Positions 54,601 to 63,017 of a DNA stretch of 64,000 bases are shown here, in pieces. Position 1 is the first letter of the stretch, and each line of letters opens with the position of its first letter. Origin of the DNA: DT-110 sp964342305 (GTDB lineage: Bacteria > Bacteroidota > Bacteroidia > Chitinophagales > Saprospiraceae); the NCBI GenBank assembly GCA_964342305.1, contig CAYFGK010000012.1:1-64000 (forward strand), written 5' to 3'. The position numbers and the translations under genes are program-made. The notes beneath the pieces are model-generated. The model saw nothing but the letters and a program-made list of their open reading frames with translations. It ran no database searches and was not told where the DNA came from.

Positions 54601-55050
54601 ATGGCGGTACAAAAAAACACCCAATCCCACAGCATCCAACACGATGTGTTCATTAAAGCGGAACCCTTAGCTGTATATAAAGCCGTCTCCAACCCATCCG
54701 ATCTGGAGAATTGGTGGCCCCTGCGTTGTTCGGGCGAAGCCCGGAAAGGAGCCGAGTACAACTTCTTTTTTGAAGAACCCTACGACTGGTACGCACAAGT
54801 AATGAATGCGGACCCGGGGAAGCATTTCCACCTGTCCATGACGAAATCCGATCCGGATTGGGACCCTACCAGCTTTGGTTTTGATTTGACACTCGAGAAT
54901 GATCAGACCCGCCTTCAGTTCTGGCATCGGGACTGGCCCGAGGCCAACGGCCATTTCCGGCATTCGTCTTACTGTTGGGCCATTTTACTGCGTGGACTTA
55001 AGGATTATGTGGAGTCCGGAAAAATCATACCCTTTGCGGAACGTTCGTAA
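54601..55050 (+). CDS. SRPBCC/AHSA1-type START-like protein
   Basis: A 149-aa protein with a START-like helix-grip fold: FIKAEPLAVYKAVSNPSDLENWWPLRC at the start, then SGEARKGAEYNFFFEEPYDWYAQV, FDLTLENDQTRLQFWHRDWPE and a C-terminal helix SYCWAILLRGLKDYVESG. It may bind a small hydrophobic ligand. The open frame starts earlier, at 54547, but ATG 54601 lies just after the DUF6624 stop and looks right. Confidence 0.82.
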   Translation: MAVQKNTQSHSIQHDVFIKAEPLAVYKAVSNPSDLENWWPLRCSGEARKGAEYNFFFEEPYDWYAQVMNADPGKHFHLSMTKSDPDWDPTSFGFDLTLENDQTRLQFWHRDWPEANGHFRHSSYCWAILLRGLKDYVESGKIIPFAERS

Positions 55051-55052
55051 AC

Positions 55053-55066
55053 TTTTGCCGAAAGGC
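55053..55066 (+). repeat. Minihairpin motif in the ABM gene leader
   Basis: TTTTGCCGAAAGGC, stem GCC/GGC and GAAA loop, ending 10 bp before ATG 55077. Confidence 0.72.
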
Positions 55067-55076
55067 ATAAAACAAT

Positions 55077-55397
55077 ATGAAAGCAATCACTTTACACGGA
55101 AAAATCACTGCTAAACCTGGACATGGTGCGGAACTAGCTAGTATACTTCTGCGCGCCTCCGCGTTAGTAGCCAATGCTCAGGGTTGTCGGCTGTATCTGA
55201 TCGGTCAGGATGAAGAAATTCCCGAAAACATTTGGGTTACCGAAGTCTGGGACAGCGCGGAGGATCATCAGGCCTCCCTCCAGCTTCCCGACGTCCGGGC
55301 TCTGATCGGCGAAGCCATGCCTTTGCTTGCCGGCCAACCACCAGGCGGACAAAGGCTTACTTGCCTGGGCGGACACGGCGTACAAATAAGTGTCTAG
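55077..55397 (+). CDS. Antibiotic biosynthesis monooxygenase (ABM)-like protein
   Basis: A 106-aa ferredoxin-like ABM-domain protein: ITLHGKITAKPGHGAELASILLRAS, GCRLYLIGQDEEIPENIWVTEVWDSAEDHQASL, then a helix QLPDVRALIGEAMPLL. Members include quinol and heme monooxygenases and stress proteins. Its end overlaps the next gene start by 8 bp, and its leader holds a minihairpin motif. Substrate is unknown. Confidence 0.85.
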   Translation: MKAITLHGKITAKPGHGAELASILLRASALVANAQGCRLYLIGQDEEIPENIWVTEVWDSAEDHQASLQLPDVRALIGEAMPLLAGQPPGGQRLTCLGGHGVQISV

Positions 55398-55893
55398 CTT
55401 GAGTTCCCTGATCATCCGGATCGCGCAGACCGCCGATGTTGGGGCCCTGGCTGGTATCAGAGCCAAGAGTTGGGGAACAAATGACTATTGGCTGGATCGG
55501 ATAACCAACTACCTGAACGGTACGGGCGGACCTGCTTCCGCACTTCCTCAGCGGATCATTCTGGTGGCAACCATGGATGAAAAGGTGGCCGGTATGATCG
55601 CCGGGCATCTTTCGCGTCGATTTAACCGTGATGCCGAACTACAGTGGCTCGATGTGCACCCGGATTTTTCCCGACAGGGTATTGGATCTGTGCTGTGGCG
55701 TTGTCTGGCCCATTGGCTGGTTAAGGAGGGTGCCCGAAATATATTGGTCAATGTGGAGCCCGACAATGAGGCGGCCCGCGCCTTTTATACACATCAGGGA
55801 GCACGAGAGATGAATGATCACTGGATGGAATGGGCCAGGCTGGACCGTTACCTTCCCGATTGGCCGGAGGGCATCCCGGGACTTTGGACATGA
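55390..55893 (+). CDS. GNAT acetyltransferase
   Basis: A 167-aa GCN5-like acetyltransferase: LIIRIAQTADVGALAGIRAKSW, LQWLDVHPDFSRQGIGSVLWRCLAHWLVKEGARNILVNVEPDNEAARAFYTHQGA (motif A with the QGIGS loop near 99, motif B near 130). The start is GTG at 55390, overlapping the ABM gene by 8 bp, in keeping with coupled translation; no nearer ATG would preserve the first strand. Substrate is unknown. Confidence 0.88.
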   Translation: MSSLSSLIIRIAQTADVGALAGIRAKSWGTNDYWLDRITNYLNGTGGPASALPQRIILVATMDEKVAGMIAGHLSRRFNRDAELQWLDVHPDFSRQGIGSVLWRCLAHWLVKEGARNILVNVEPDNEAARAFYTHQGAREMNDHWMEWARLDRYLPDWPEGIPGLWT

Positions 55894-55976
55894 GCACCGG
55901 GGCATGGTTCGCGAGGTGGAGATGCCATCACTCATCGGCGATATCCCCATCCGGCATAGGACCCAATAAGCGATAG

Positions 55977-55992
55977 GCCTTTCGGCAAAAAA
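55977..55992 (-). repeat. Minihairpin motif upstream of serine hydrolase
   Basis: GCCTTTCGGCAAAAAA followed by TATTAGTTTGG, 33 bp before ATG 56025. Confidence 0.72.
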
Positions 55993-56024
55993 TATTAGTT
56001 TGGACTACACCAAAGTCTGAACAG

Positions 56025-57308
56025 ATGCGCTTCTGCCTTATTTCTTTCCTGCTCATGGCAGGATTTCTGGTCAACAGTCAAACACCAGCATTAAACTATC
56101 ATCCACCACTGGAACCCGCCAACCCCGCCTCCGTTGGCATGTCGCCGGAACGCCTGGAGCGGCTTGATGCCATGCTATCCGAAACCACAACTGAGGGGGA
56201 TTTGCCCGGTGCAGTGGCCCTGGTTGCCCGGCACGGAAAGATCGTTTTTCACCGGGCCTATGGTACCGCCAGTGCCGAAGGGGAGCCACTGCAAAAAGAC
56301 CATATTTTCCGGATTGCCTCCCAGTCAAAAGCAATCACCTCGACGGCTCTCATGATGCTGTGGGAGGAAGCAAAATTTAAGCTCGACGATCCTGTATCCA
56401 AATTTATTCCCGAATTTGCTGACGCCACCGTCCTTGATACCATGTACGAGGATGGTACCATCGGCGTACGGCCTGCAAAACGCCCAATAACCATTCGCCA
56501 CCTGTTGACCCACACTTCGGGGATCGGGTACGGCGTGATCGACGGGGATCCCCGCTTTCGGAAACTCTATGCTGATGCCGGAGTTACCGATCTGTTTACG
56601 ACCGAGCCAGTCACCATTAAAGAATCTGTTATTAAGCTGGCGAAATTACCGCTGCACCACGATCCGGGCGACGCCTTTACCTATTCCGAAGGGATCGACG
56701 TAGCGGGCTACTTGATCGAGGTCATTTCCGGAATGCCGCTGGATGAATTTTTCCGACAGCGGCTGCTGGATCCGCTGGGGATGGATGATACCTGGTTCTA
56801 CTTACCCCCCGACAAACACAACCGCCTGGTCGCTGTACAGCAAAAAGAAGGCGATTCCTGGTCGAATTTCCCGGTCACCTTTTACGATCCGGATTACCCT
56901 AAAAAAGGAGCCGGCACCTTCTTTTCCGGAGGAGCTGGCCTATCCAGTACCGCCCTGGATTATGCCACCTTCCTGCAAATGTACCTGAATGGGGGCGCTT
57001 ACGGTGACAAACAGTTGCTCAGCCCGCTTACCATCGATCTGATCCTGAACATGCACGACCAGGGACTCCTCGGCGGTGGTCGCTACCACGGTCTGGCCTT
57101 TTCGGTAACCAATGAGGAGGGCGTGCGGACAGGAACGAATGGCAGCGAAGGCACCTTTTCGTGGGGCGGCTATTTCAACACCCAGTACTTCGCCGATCCG
57201 GAAACCGGCATCGTCGGAGTGTTGTTAAAGCAAACCCAGGGTCCGGTCAACGACCAAACAGCCTGGAGATTCCGTCAGTTGATCACGCAGGCGATCCTTA
57301 CCAAGTAA
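56025..57308 (+). CDS. Secreted serine hydrolase of the beta-lactamase/penicillin-binding family
   Basis: A 427-aa exported enzyme (signal peptide MRFCLISFLLMAGFLVNSQ). It has the class C beta-lactamase-like fold used also by esterases and peptidases: SxxK in RIASQSKAITSTALM (Ser about 93), HLLTHTSGIGYG, the tyrosine motif in FTYSEGIDVAGYLIEVISG, and GLGMDDTWFYLP-like LDPLGMDDTWFYLPP. The YxN motif appears as YSE, as in some family VIII esterases. No third KTG box is obvious, so carboxylesterase or peptidase activity is more likely than beta-lactam hydrolysis. Confidence 0.9.
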   Translation: MRFCLISFLLMAGFLVNSQTPALNYHPPLEPANPASVGMSPERLERLDAMLSETTTEGDLPGAVALVARHGKIVFHRAYGTASAEGEPLQKDHIFRIASQSKAITSTALMMLWEEAKFKLDDPVSKFIPEFADATVLDTMYEDGTIGVRPAKRPITIRHLLTHTSGIGYGVIDGDPRFRKLYADAGVTDLFTTEPVTIKESVIKLAKLPLHHDPGDAFTYSEGIDVAGYLIEVISGMPLDEFFRQRLLDPLGMDDTWFYLPPDKHNRLVAVQQKEGDSWSNFPVTFYDPDYPKKGAGTFFSGGAGLSSTALDYATFLQMYLNGGAYGDKQLLSPLTIDLILNMHDQGLLGGGRYHGLAFSVTNEEGVRTGTNGSEGTFSWGGYFNTQYFADPETGIVGVLLKQTQGPVNDQTAWRFRQLITQAILTK

Positions 57309-57312
57309 CTTG

Positions 57313-57402
57313 TCAGGTTTGAGGTTTGAGGTTTGGGGTTTGAGGTTAGGTCAGAGGTTACCTCAAACCTGAATTCATCATTCAGCACTCATCATTCAAC
57401 AT
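57313..57402. terminator. TTTGAGG hairpin and CATTCATC words after the serine hydrolase
   Basis: A 13-bp perfect inverted repeat (TCAGGTTTGAGGT at 57313-57325; complement at 57360-57372) encloses further degenerate GGTTTGA words. It is followed by CATCATTCAGCACTCATC-type words to about 57402. Confidence 0.75.
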
Positions 57403-57469
57403 TTTTGTTGGTGTATCCGACAATGAGTATGCTTAGTAGTACGAAAGTGTGTGTATGCAAGAAGAGAAA

Positions 57470-58165
57470 ATGGGACTTCAGGGAGCCGTACTGATGATTG
57501 GTTGCCTGTTCTGGGAGGACGAATCGAATGCCCCGGAGCCTGCGCTGGGACGTGCCAAGCGCCTTTGGCGGGAACGGGAACTGGATATGGCTTCCGCCAA
57601 AAAATGGCCGGCCCCGATTCGCTACGGGATGCGATCGATGCGACGGTGGCAAACGTATACGATGGTCTTTTCCACTTCGGCACCTGTCGGCACCGCCCAA
57701 TTGGTACCCTACCAACAGCCCGTTTCGGAACCCGATGAACTGATGCGACAAGCCAGGCGATTGGGGATCGTGGAGGGCTACGATCCACGCCGCGGACTCT
57801 GGACCGATTGGGGTTTGGTGAGTGTTTGTTGGTCACCGGCTTTGCGTAGTATTTCAAATCCCTTTCGCCAGGCCTGGAACGAAGCATTTGCCGATTTCCC
57901 GGGAGGAGCAGCGTATCGCCTGGGAGAGGAAGAAAGCTGTGTTACGGACCTGGGCGAACTGGCCGTAGATATCCGTTTCCCGGAAGGTGTTGATTACATA
58001 TTAGTTACACCTAATATTCCGAACGTAGATCGCTACCCGGAACCCTCCGACATCCTCGGGGCCATTGACGAATCACCGAAGCAGTACGATACTTACGTTC
58101 GACAGAATATCCAACACGGTATCCGCGCAGCCGACGACGATGCGATTTTGTCAAAACTATACTAA
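57470..58165 (+). CDS. Conserved unknown protein
   Basis: A 231-aa soluble protein. The N terminus GAVLMIGCLFWEDE, the central APIRYGMRSMRRWQTYTMVFS and the C-terminal DYILVTPNIPNVDRYPEPSDILGAI give a mixed alpha/beta pattern; I recall uncharacterised homologues with this start but no assigned function. ATG 57470 opens the first strand; the ATG at 57449 adds only a short tail. A minihairpin motif (57589-57604) encodes MASAKKW. A good promoter for the following two-component genes lies at its 3' end. Confidence 0.75.
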   Translation: MGLQGAVLMIGCLFWEDESNAPEPALGRAKRLWRERELDMASAKKWPAPIRYGMRSMRRWQTYTMVFSTSAPVGTAQLVPYQQPVSEPDELMRQARRLGIVEGYDPRRGLWTDWGLVSVCWSPALRSISNPFRQAWNEAFADFPGGAAYRLGEEESCVTDLGELAVDIRFPEGVDYILVTPNIPNVDRYPEPSDILGAIDESPKQYDTYVRQNIQHGIRAADDDAILSKLY

Positions 58166-58180
58166 CTTTATATACCTTTG
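58148..58180 (+). promoter_or_regulatory. Bacteroidota -33/-7 promoter for the two-component operon
   Basis: TTG (58148-58150) and TACCTTTG (58173-58180) are 22 bp apart, matching the TTG/TAnnTTTG pattern, with ATG 58204 23 bp further. It is the best-formed promoter in the window. Confidence 0.68.
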
Positions 58181-58203
58181 ACGAACTGACTTAATCCGGA
58201 TCT

Positions 58204-58890
58204 ATGTATCAAATCCTGGTAGTTGAAGATGAACCCGCCATTGCTGGGGCACTGCGGCGATTCTTGTCCGATGAGGGCTACCTGGTGGAGGTTGCTTACG
58301 ATGGCGAGACGGGGCTGGACCTGATCCGGCAAAGTGATCCCGATTTGATCATCCTCGATGTAATTCTGCCCAAAATAAATGGTTTAGATATTTGCCGGGA
58401 AATCCGGTCGAGCCACCTAAAAGAGGTGCCTATTCTCATGATCACTGCGCTGGGTACCTCCGACAATGTAGTCAAGGGGTTGGATGCCGGGGCCGATGAT
58501 TACGTTACCAAACCCTTTAAAATGAGGGAGGTGGCTGCTAGAGTGCGGGCTTTGCTACGCCGCAGTAAAAACAACGGCACCAGTCCTGGCTCGGTGTTAC
58601 AGCTCGCTGATCTGCAACTCAATAAAGATACCCGGAAAGCTCTCCGAAACGGTATTGAGATTACGCTGACCGCAACGGAGTACCGCCTGCTGGAATGTTT
58701 TATGAACAATCCGCGACGGGTATTATCTCGCATGGATTTATTAGATTCGGTCTGGGGAGTGAATTATCGCATGGATACGAATGTCGTTGATGTATACGTC
58801 AATTTCCTCCGTAAGAAAGTCGATAAACCCTTTGGTTCCCGCCTGATCCATACCGTAGTGGGTATGGGCTACGTATTAAAAGAATCCTGA
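58204..58890 (+). CDS. OmpR-family response regulator
   Basis: A 228-aa response regulator: receiver domain 1-120 with acidic pocket VVEDEPA, phospho-acceptor Asp about 51 in LIILDVILP, and Lys about 101 in YVTKPF. The C-terminal OmpR/PhoB winged helix (TATEYRLLECFMNNPRRVLSRMDLLDSVWGVNYRMDTNVVDVYVNFLRKKVD) binds DNA. The histidine kinase starts 4 bp after its stop, so the two are one operon. Confidence 0.95.
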   Translation: MYQILVVEDEPAIAGALRRFLSDEGYLVEVAYDGETGLDLIRQSDPDLIILDVILPKINGLDICREIRSSHLKEVPILMITALGTSDNVVKGLDAGADDYVTKPFKMREVAARVRALLRRSKNNGTSPGSVLQLADLQLNKDTRKALRNGIEITLTATEYRLLECFMNNPRRVLSRMDLLDSVWGVNYRMDTNVVDVYVNFLRKKVDKPFGSRLIHTVVGMGYVLKES

Positions 58891-58894
58891 TCAC

Positions 58895-60295
58895 ATGAGC
58901 ATTCGCAACCGCCTGACGTTAGTTTTTACCCTGCTAACCGGGTTGGTATTATTTGGAACTTTTGAAGCTATTTACGTCCTCACCAACCGGCATATGCAGT
59001 CGGAATTCTTCGCTCAACTGCGGGAACGTACCACGATTGCCGAGCAGTATTATCTTGAAGAGGATGAATTAGGCGCTACCATCTACCAGGAAGTTCGCCA
59101 AAAACACCTCCGGCAGTTACCCGATGAGCAGGAAATGGTGGTGCCTGCCGGATACCAGCCCTCACCCACCGACACCACTTCGCTACAGGATCTCCCGGCA
59201 GCTTTCCTCCAGCAGATCCAACTCAGGGAGGAAGCCCAGTACCGGCAGGGAGATACCTACTATCACGGACAACAGTACCAGGATAATGAGGGCATTTTCC
59301 TGGTCATCGTTTCCGCCCGAAATACATACGGTGCCGGAGAAATTCGCAACCTGCGAAGGGTGCTTCTGATCACCTTCCTGCTCGGCATGATTTTAGTCTA
59401 CCTGTTGGGAACCATCTATTCGGGTCGGGTATTAAATCCCATTTCCCAGATGGCAGACCGGGTAAACGCCATTACGGCTTCCAATTTACACCTGCGATTA
59501 GACGAATCCCCGCAGAAAGATGAATTGGGTAAATTGGCGGATACCTTTAACGATATGCTGGACCGGCTGGAGACATCCTTCGAATTGCAGACCCACTTCA
59601 TCAATAATGCATCCCACGAGTTGCGCAATCCTCTGACCGTGATCCTGAGTGAAACGGAATATTACCTAAACCGGGATTGTCCCAAACAGGAGTACCGGGA
59701 TTCACTGGCCACCATTGCCCGGGAAGCCAAAAGGCTCGACCTGCTGACCAGCAGTTTGCTCTCGCTGGCCCAAACCACGACCGAGGATGATGGCTGGCAC
59801 ATCGAACCCATACGGATGGATGAGCTATTATGGCAGGCCCGGCAAGCTATCGATTCTAAATATCCGGACAATCAGGTGAAATACGACTTCAGTAACCTGC
59901 CCGCTACTTTCGAACATTTACAAGTGGATGGCAATGAGAGTCTGCTGAAGGTGGCCGTTACGAATATCATCGACAATGCCTGCAAGTTTTCGGATAATAA
60001 GGAGGTCTTCGTTTATTTGACCGGAACCCCGGATGCCGTCCAAATCACCGTGGAAGACTCGGGAATTGGTATACCTGAAGAGGACATACAGCATATCTTT
60101 GAACCCTTGTACCGGGCAGCCAATGCGCGCGACCAGAAGGGCTTCGGGGTAGGCCTGTCACTGGCGCAAAAAATTCTTCATTTGCACAAAGGGCAACTGA
60201 CTATTTCATCCAGTCCCGGAGACGGAACTACTGTTCGCATTTGGCTTCCCACCGGAATGAACAAGGGCGTGGAATGGACTGGAATAGCGACCTAA
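58895..60295 (+). CDS. Sensor histidine kinase
   Basis: A 466-aa inner-membrane kinase: TM1 (LTLVFTLLTGLVLFGTFEAIYVL), a periplasmic loop of about 130 aa, TM2 (LLITFLLGMILVYLLGTIY), HAMP, HisKA with His about 239 in FINNASHELRNPL, and the ATPase domain with N-box NIIDNACKFS (about 358), G1 DSGIGIPEEDI and G2 GFGVGLSLAQKI. It should phosphorylate the upstream regulator. The stimulus is unknown. Confidence 0.95.
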   Translation: MSIRNRLTLVFTLLTGLVLFGTFEAIYVLTNRHMQSEFFAQLRERTTIAEQYYLEEDELGATIYQEVRQKHLRQLPDEQEMVVPAGYQPSPTDTTSLQDLPAAFLQQIQLREEAQYRQGDTYYHGQQYQDNEGIFLVIVSARNTYGAGEIRNLRRVLLITFLLGMILVYLLGTIYSGRVLNPISQMADRVNAITASNLHLRLDESPQKDELGKLADTFNDMLDRLETSFELQTHFINNASHELRNPLTVILSETEYYLNRDCPKQEYRDSLATIAREAKRLDLLTSSLLSLAQTTTEDDGWHIEPIRMDELLWQARQAIDSKYPDNQVKYDFSNLPATFEHLQVDGNESLLKVAVTNIIDNACKFSDNKEVFVYLTGTPDAVQITVEDSGIGIPEEDIQHIFEPLYRAANARDQKGFGVGLSLAQKILHLHKGQLTISSSPGDGTTVRIWLPTGMNKGVEWTGIAT

Positions 60296-60335
60296 TGCGA
60301 GGTTCCCGCCATAAGGTCGTTACTGACAGCGGAGA

Positions 60336-60395
60336 GGGCCGATCTGTTTGCAAAGGGACCGAGCGTCACATCCTAACCTTGTAATTGGTATAGGG
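60336..60395. repeat. Diverged intergenic element, copy B
   Basis: The counterpart of 53458-53518. It lies in the 494-bp gap between the histidine kinase and sulP. The rest of that gap holds a 73-bp palindromic element and no credible gene. Confidence 0.6.
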
Positions 60396-60462
60396 CTTTA
60401 GGTATGCCTGGTATCTATTTACCCTCTACCTACTACCCTGTACCGGGAGGTTGGGCTATTAA

Positions 60463-60535
60463 TATACCGACAACGTAGTGGTTTTGCTCCGCAGTACTTC
60501 GTGCTGGGACTCCAAACCACTTCGGAAGCGGTATA
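60463..60535. repeat. 73-bp palindromic element, copy 1
   Basis: It begins TATACCGACAACG and ends AAGCGGTATA; 70 of 73 positions match the copy at 63018-63090, in the same orientation. It can fold as TATACCG/CGGTATA plus an 11-bp inner stem (one mismatch here), with a smaller internal hairpin around TTC. It is non-coding, resembling a REP- or MITE-like unit. Confidence 0.88.
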
Positions 60536-60789
60536 GCTGCACGTTACAAAATCGTCTTTGCCCAACCTCACGATTTTTAATCTGGTTTTAATCTGGTTTT
60601 AAGTCTGTTTTTATTTGGAGGTGTTAGCTTTCAGGATTCTGACTTGACCGTGGATCTCGGTTGTTCATACCTACATGCGAAGTAGGCCTGTTTCAGGGCC
60701 ATGTGAAGTTCTGGTCGTGCTGTTTGGGGATTGAATAGCAGAAACACGTCAACTGTCGTTAATCAAACGAACAAAAAACGATCGGATCT

Positions 60790-62304
60790 ATGAAGAAATA
60801 TTTCCAACACGCCAAGCATGATTTTCCAGCCAGCGTGGTTGTATTCCTGGTAGCGCTACCGCTCTGCCTGGGCATCGCACTTGCTTCCGGTGTTCCCCTG
60901 CTGTCCGGATTAATTTCCGGTATTGTCGGTGGTATTGTCGTAGGTATTCTGAGCAAATCCCCACTGAGTGTGAGTGGCCCGGCTGCCGGCCTGGTAGTCA
61001 TTGTACTGAACGCACAGGAAACCCTCGGATCCATAGAAGGATTCCTTTTGGCAGTCCTGATTGCCGGTATTATCCAATTAATCCTTGGTTTTGCAAAAGC
61101 AGGAGTCATCGGCCTGTATTTCCCAACTTCGGTCATTAAAGGGATGCTGGCAGCCATCGGTATAATCCTGATCATGAAGCAACTGCCTTACCTGATCGGA
61201 GTGGGAGGAACGAAACTCTTCGAGATCAACGGGTCAGTCCTTTCCGGGTTAAGTGCCGGCAGCCTGGTAGTAGGTGTAGCTTCTCTCGGTATTCTCCTGC
61301 TGTGGCGCACATCCATTGTTCAGAATATTGGTGCTTTGAAGGCCATTCCCGGTGCGGTTGCCGCCGTAGTTTTCGGGGTTGGACTGAGCTTCTTATTCCA
61401 GGCGGCTGTTCCATCGCTCGCTCTTGCCGATAGTCAGCTGGTAAACATTCCGATCCTTGCCAATTCGGAATCCGTTTCCTCCCTGATCATTACGCCTGAT
61501 TTTTCCATGATCACCAATGTAGAAGTATACATCACGGCCGTAACCCTGGCGATCGTTGCCAGCCTGGAGACCTTGCTGAGTGTAGAAGCCGTGGATAAGC
61601 TCGATCCGCTCAAGCGCCGTACCCCAACGAATGCCGAATTAAAAGCGCAGGGCGTGGGTAACATGGTGTGTGGTCTGATCGGTGGTTTGCCCATCACGGC
61701 AGTTATCGTTCGTAGCTCCACTAATGTGGACGCCGGCGCCAGATCAAAAATGTCGGCTATCTACCACGGTATTTTGCTGGTCCTGGCTGTCGCTTTCTTC
61801 CCGGTGGCGATGAACACCATTCCACTGGCATCACTAGCGGCCATCCTCGTCCTGATCGGTTATAAGCTAGCTCGTCCTGCCCTTTGGGCCGAACAATTCC
61901 GTACCGGACGGGCTCAGTTCGTGCCCTTCGCTACGACCATCATTGCTATTCTGGTGACTGATCTGTTGATCGGTATCATCATCGGTATGGTCGTCGGTGC
62001 CTTCTATATTCTGCGCGCCAACTACAAAGTGCCTTACTTCTACCACATGGAGAAAGAAGATGGAACGGGTAAAGAGCACATCAACATTCGCCTGAGTGAA
62101 CACGTATCTTTCCTCAACAAAGCCAGGTTGCAGTTAGCTCTGGAAGAACTTCCTGCCGAAAGTAAAGTGGTACTGGATGGGACCTACGCCAAGGAAATTG
62201 ATCACGATGCCCTGGAAGTGATCCACGACTTTAAGGATTCGACTACCCGGGAGAAGAAGAACATTGAGGTGACCTTTAAAAATATCCCGGAGTTAGTTAA
62301 CTAA
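60790..62304 (+). CDS. SulP-family anion transporter
   Basis: A 504-aa SLC26/SulP permease: about 11 transmembrane segments beginning FPASVVVFLVALPLCLGIALASG, the SGPAAGLVVIVLNA motif in TM3, LETLLSVEAVDKLDP, and VIRSSTNVDAGARSKMSAIYHG after TM8. The C-terminal part (HVSFLNKARLQLALEELPAESKVVLDGTYAKEIDHDALEVIHDF) is a STAS domain. Sulfate or bicarbonate is the likely substrate; Bacteroidota SulP genes often accompany a carbonic anhydrase, but none is beside this one. A 15-bp hairpin terminator follows. Confidence 0.93.
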   Translation: MKKYFQHAKHDFPASVVVFLVALPLCLGIALASGVPLLSGLISGIVGGIVVGILSKSPLSVSGPAAGLVVIVLNAQETLGSIEGFLLAVLIAGIIQLILGFAKAGVIGLYFPTSVIKGMLAAIGIILIMKQLPYLIGVGGTKLFEINGSVLSGLSAGSLVVGVASLGILLLWRTSIVQNIGALKAIPGAVAAVVFGVGLSFLFQAAVPSLALADSQLVNIPILANSESVSSLIITPDFSMITNVEVYITAVTLAIVASLETLLSVEAVDKLDPLKRRTPTNAELKAQGVGNMVCGLIGGLPITAVIVRSSTNVDAGARSKMSAIYHGILLVLAVAFFPVAMNTIPLASLAAILVLIGYKLARPALWAEQFRTGRAQFVPFATTIIAILVTDLLIGIIIGMVVGAFYILRANYKVPYFYHMEKEDGTGKEHINIRLSEHVSFLNKARLQLALEELPAESKVVLDGTYAKEIDHDALEVIHDFKDSTTREKKNIEVTFKNIPELVN

Positions 62305-62345
62305 TGCTTCTTAGCTTCTGAGGGTTGATAAAATAATCCGCTTGT

Positions 62346-62390
62346 GATTCGCCTGGTTCATCAACTGAGCCGGGCGAATCGCGTTTTACG
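62346..62390 (+). terminator. Terminator after sulP
   Basis: Arms 62346-62360 and 62366-62380 pair over 15 bp (13 Watson-Crick, 2 wobble) around the loop TCAAC, followed by GCGTTTTA. Confidence 0.85.
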
Positions 62391-62472
62391 ACCTTTGGTT
62401 TTTCGAATGGCCTGGAACTTTTTGGGTCCCGTTTCTGGTTAACAGCATCGGTAAACGTAACCCAAACAACCG

Positions 62473-62865
62473 ATGAACGAACTGGAATCACATCAATTAT
62501 TGCCCAGCGGCTCCTGGGGTGGATTTTATCTGTATGGATCAGGAGCTGGCAGGGAGCATCCCATGCCCAGTCAAATGCAATTCACCAACGGGCTGATTTC
62601 AGGCTCGGGGGGTGACGATGTGGGCGCTTTCTCCTGGGAAGGTACCTACGACCTGGGTGCCATGACTTGTTCCATGACCAAATCCTACCTGACACACGAT
62701 GTGGAATACCAGGGACACATCGATGAGAACGGTATCTGGGGCACCTGGACCCTGTACTCAAGCCGCGGCGGCTTCCACCTTTGGCCCGCCAGGCAGGCTC
62801 AGGCAAAGGAAGAAGCCGAAGTGGCCGAGCTGATGCTCGATATCGAAAAGCCACATGAATCCTGA
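62473..62865 (+). CDS. Small unknown beta-rich protein
   Basis: A 130-aa soluble protein rich in Gly, aromatic and Ser residues (LPSGSWGGFYLYGSGAGREHPMPSQMQFTNGLISGSGGDDVGAFSWEGTYDLGAMTCSMTKSYLTHDVEYQGHIDENGIWGTWTL). It looks like one compact beta-barrel with repeated turns, then a charged helix. I do not recognise a family. It is bracketed, together with sulP, by two direct copies of the 73-bp element. Confidence 0.7.
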   Translation: MNELESHQLLPSGSWGGFYLYGSGAGREHPMPSQMQFTNGLISGSGGDDVGAFSWEGTYDLGAMTCSMTKSYLTHDVEYQGHIDENGIWGTWTLYSSRGGFHLWPARQAQAKEEAEVAELMLDIEKPHES

Positions 62866-63017
62866 TCAACTGACACGATTTATGGAGCAAACTACGGCCG
62901 AAACCAGTTGGTCCGTTCGGTAGCTATCCGGCCCCGGTATGCTGAATCGGATCTGGACGTTGCAGCCATGTGTCGGATTCTGGATCATACGCGCCAACAA
63001 TGATCCAGAACGAGAAG

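Noticed and set aside
56025..57308. Calling the serine hydrolase a beta-lactamase resistance gene
   Set aside because: It has SxxK and a YSE motif but no clear KTG box; esterase or peptidase activity is as likely.
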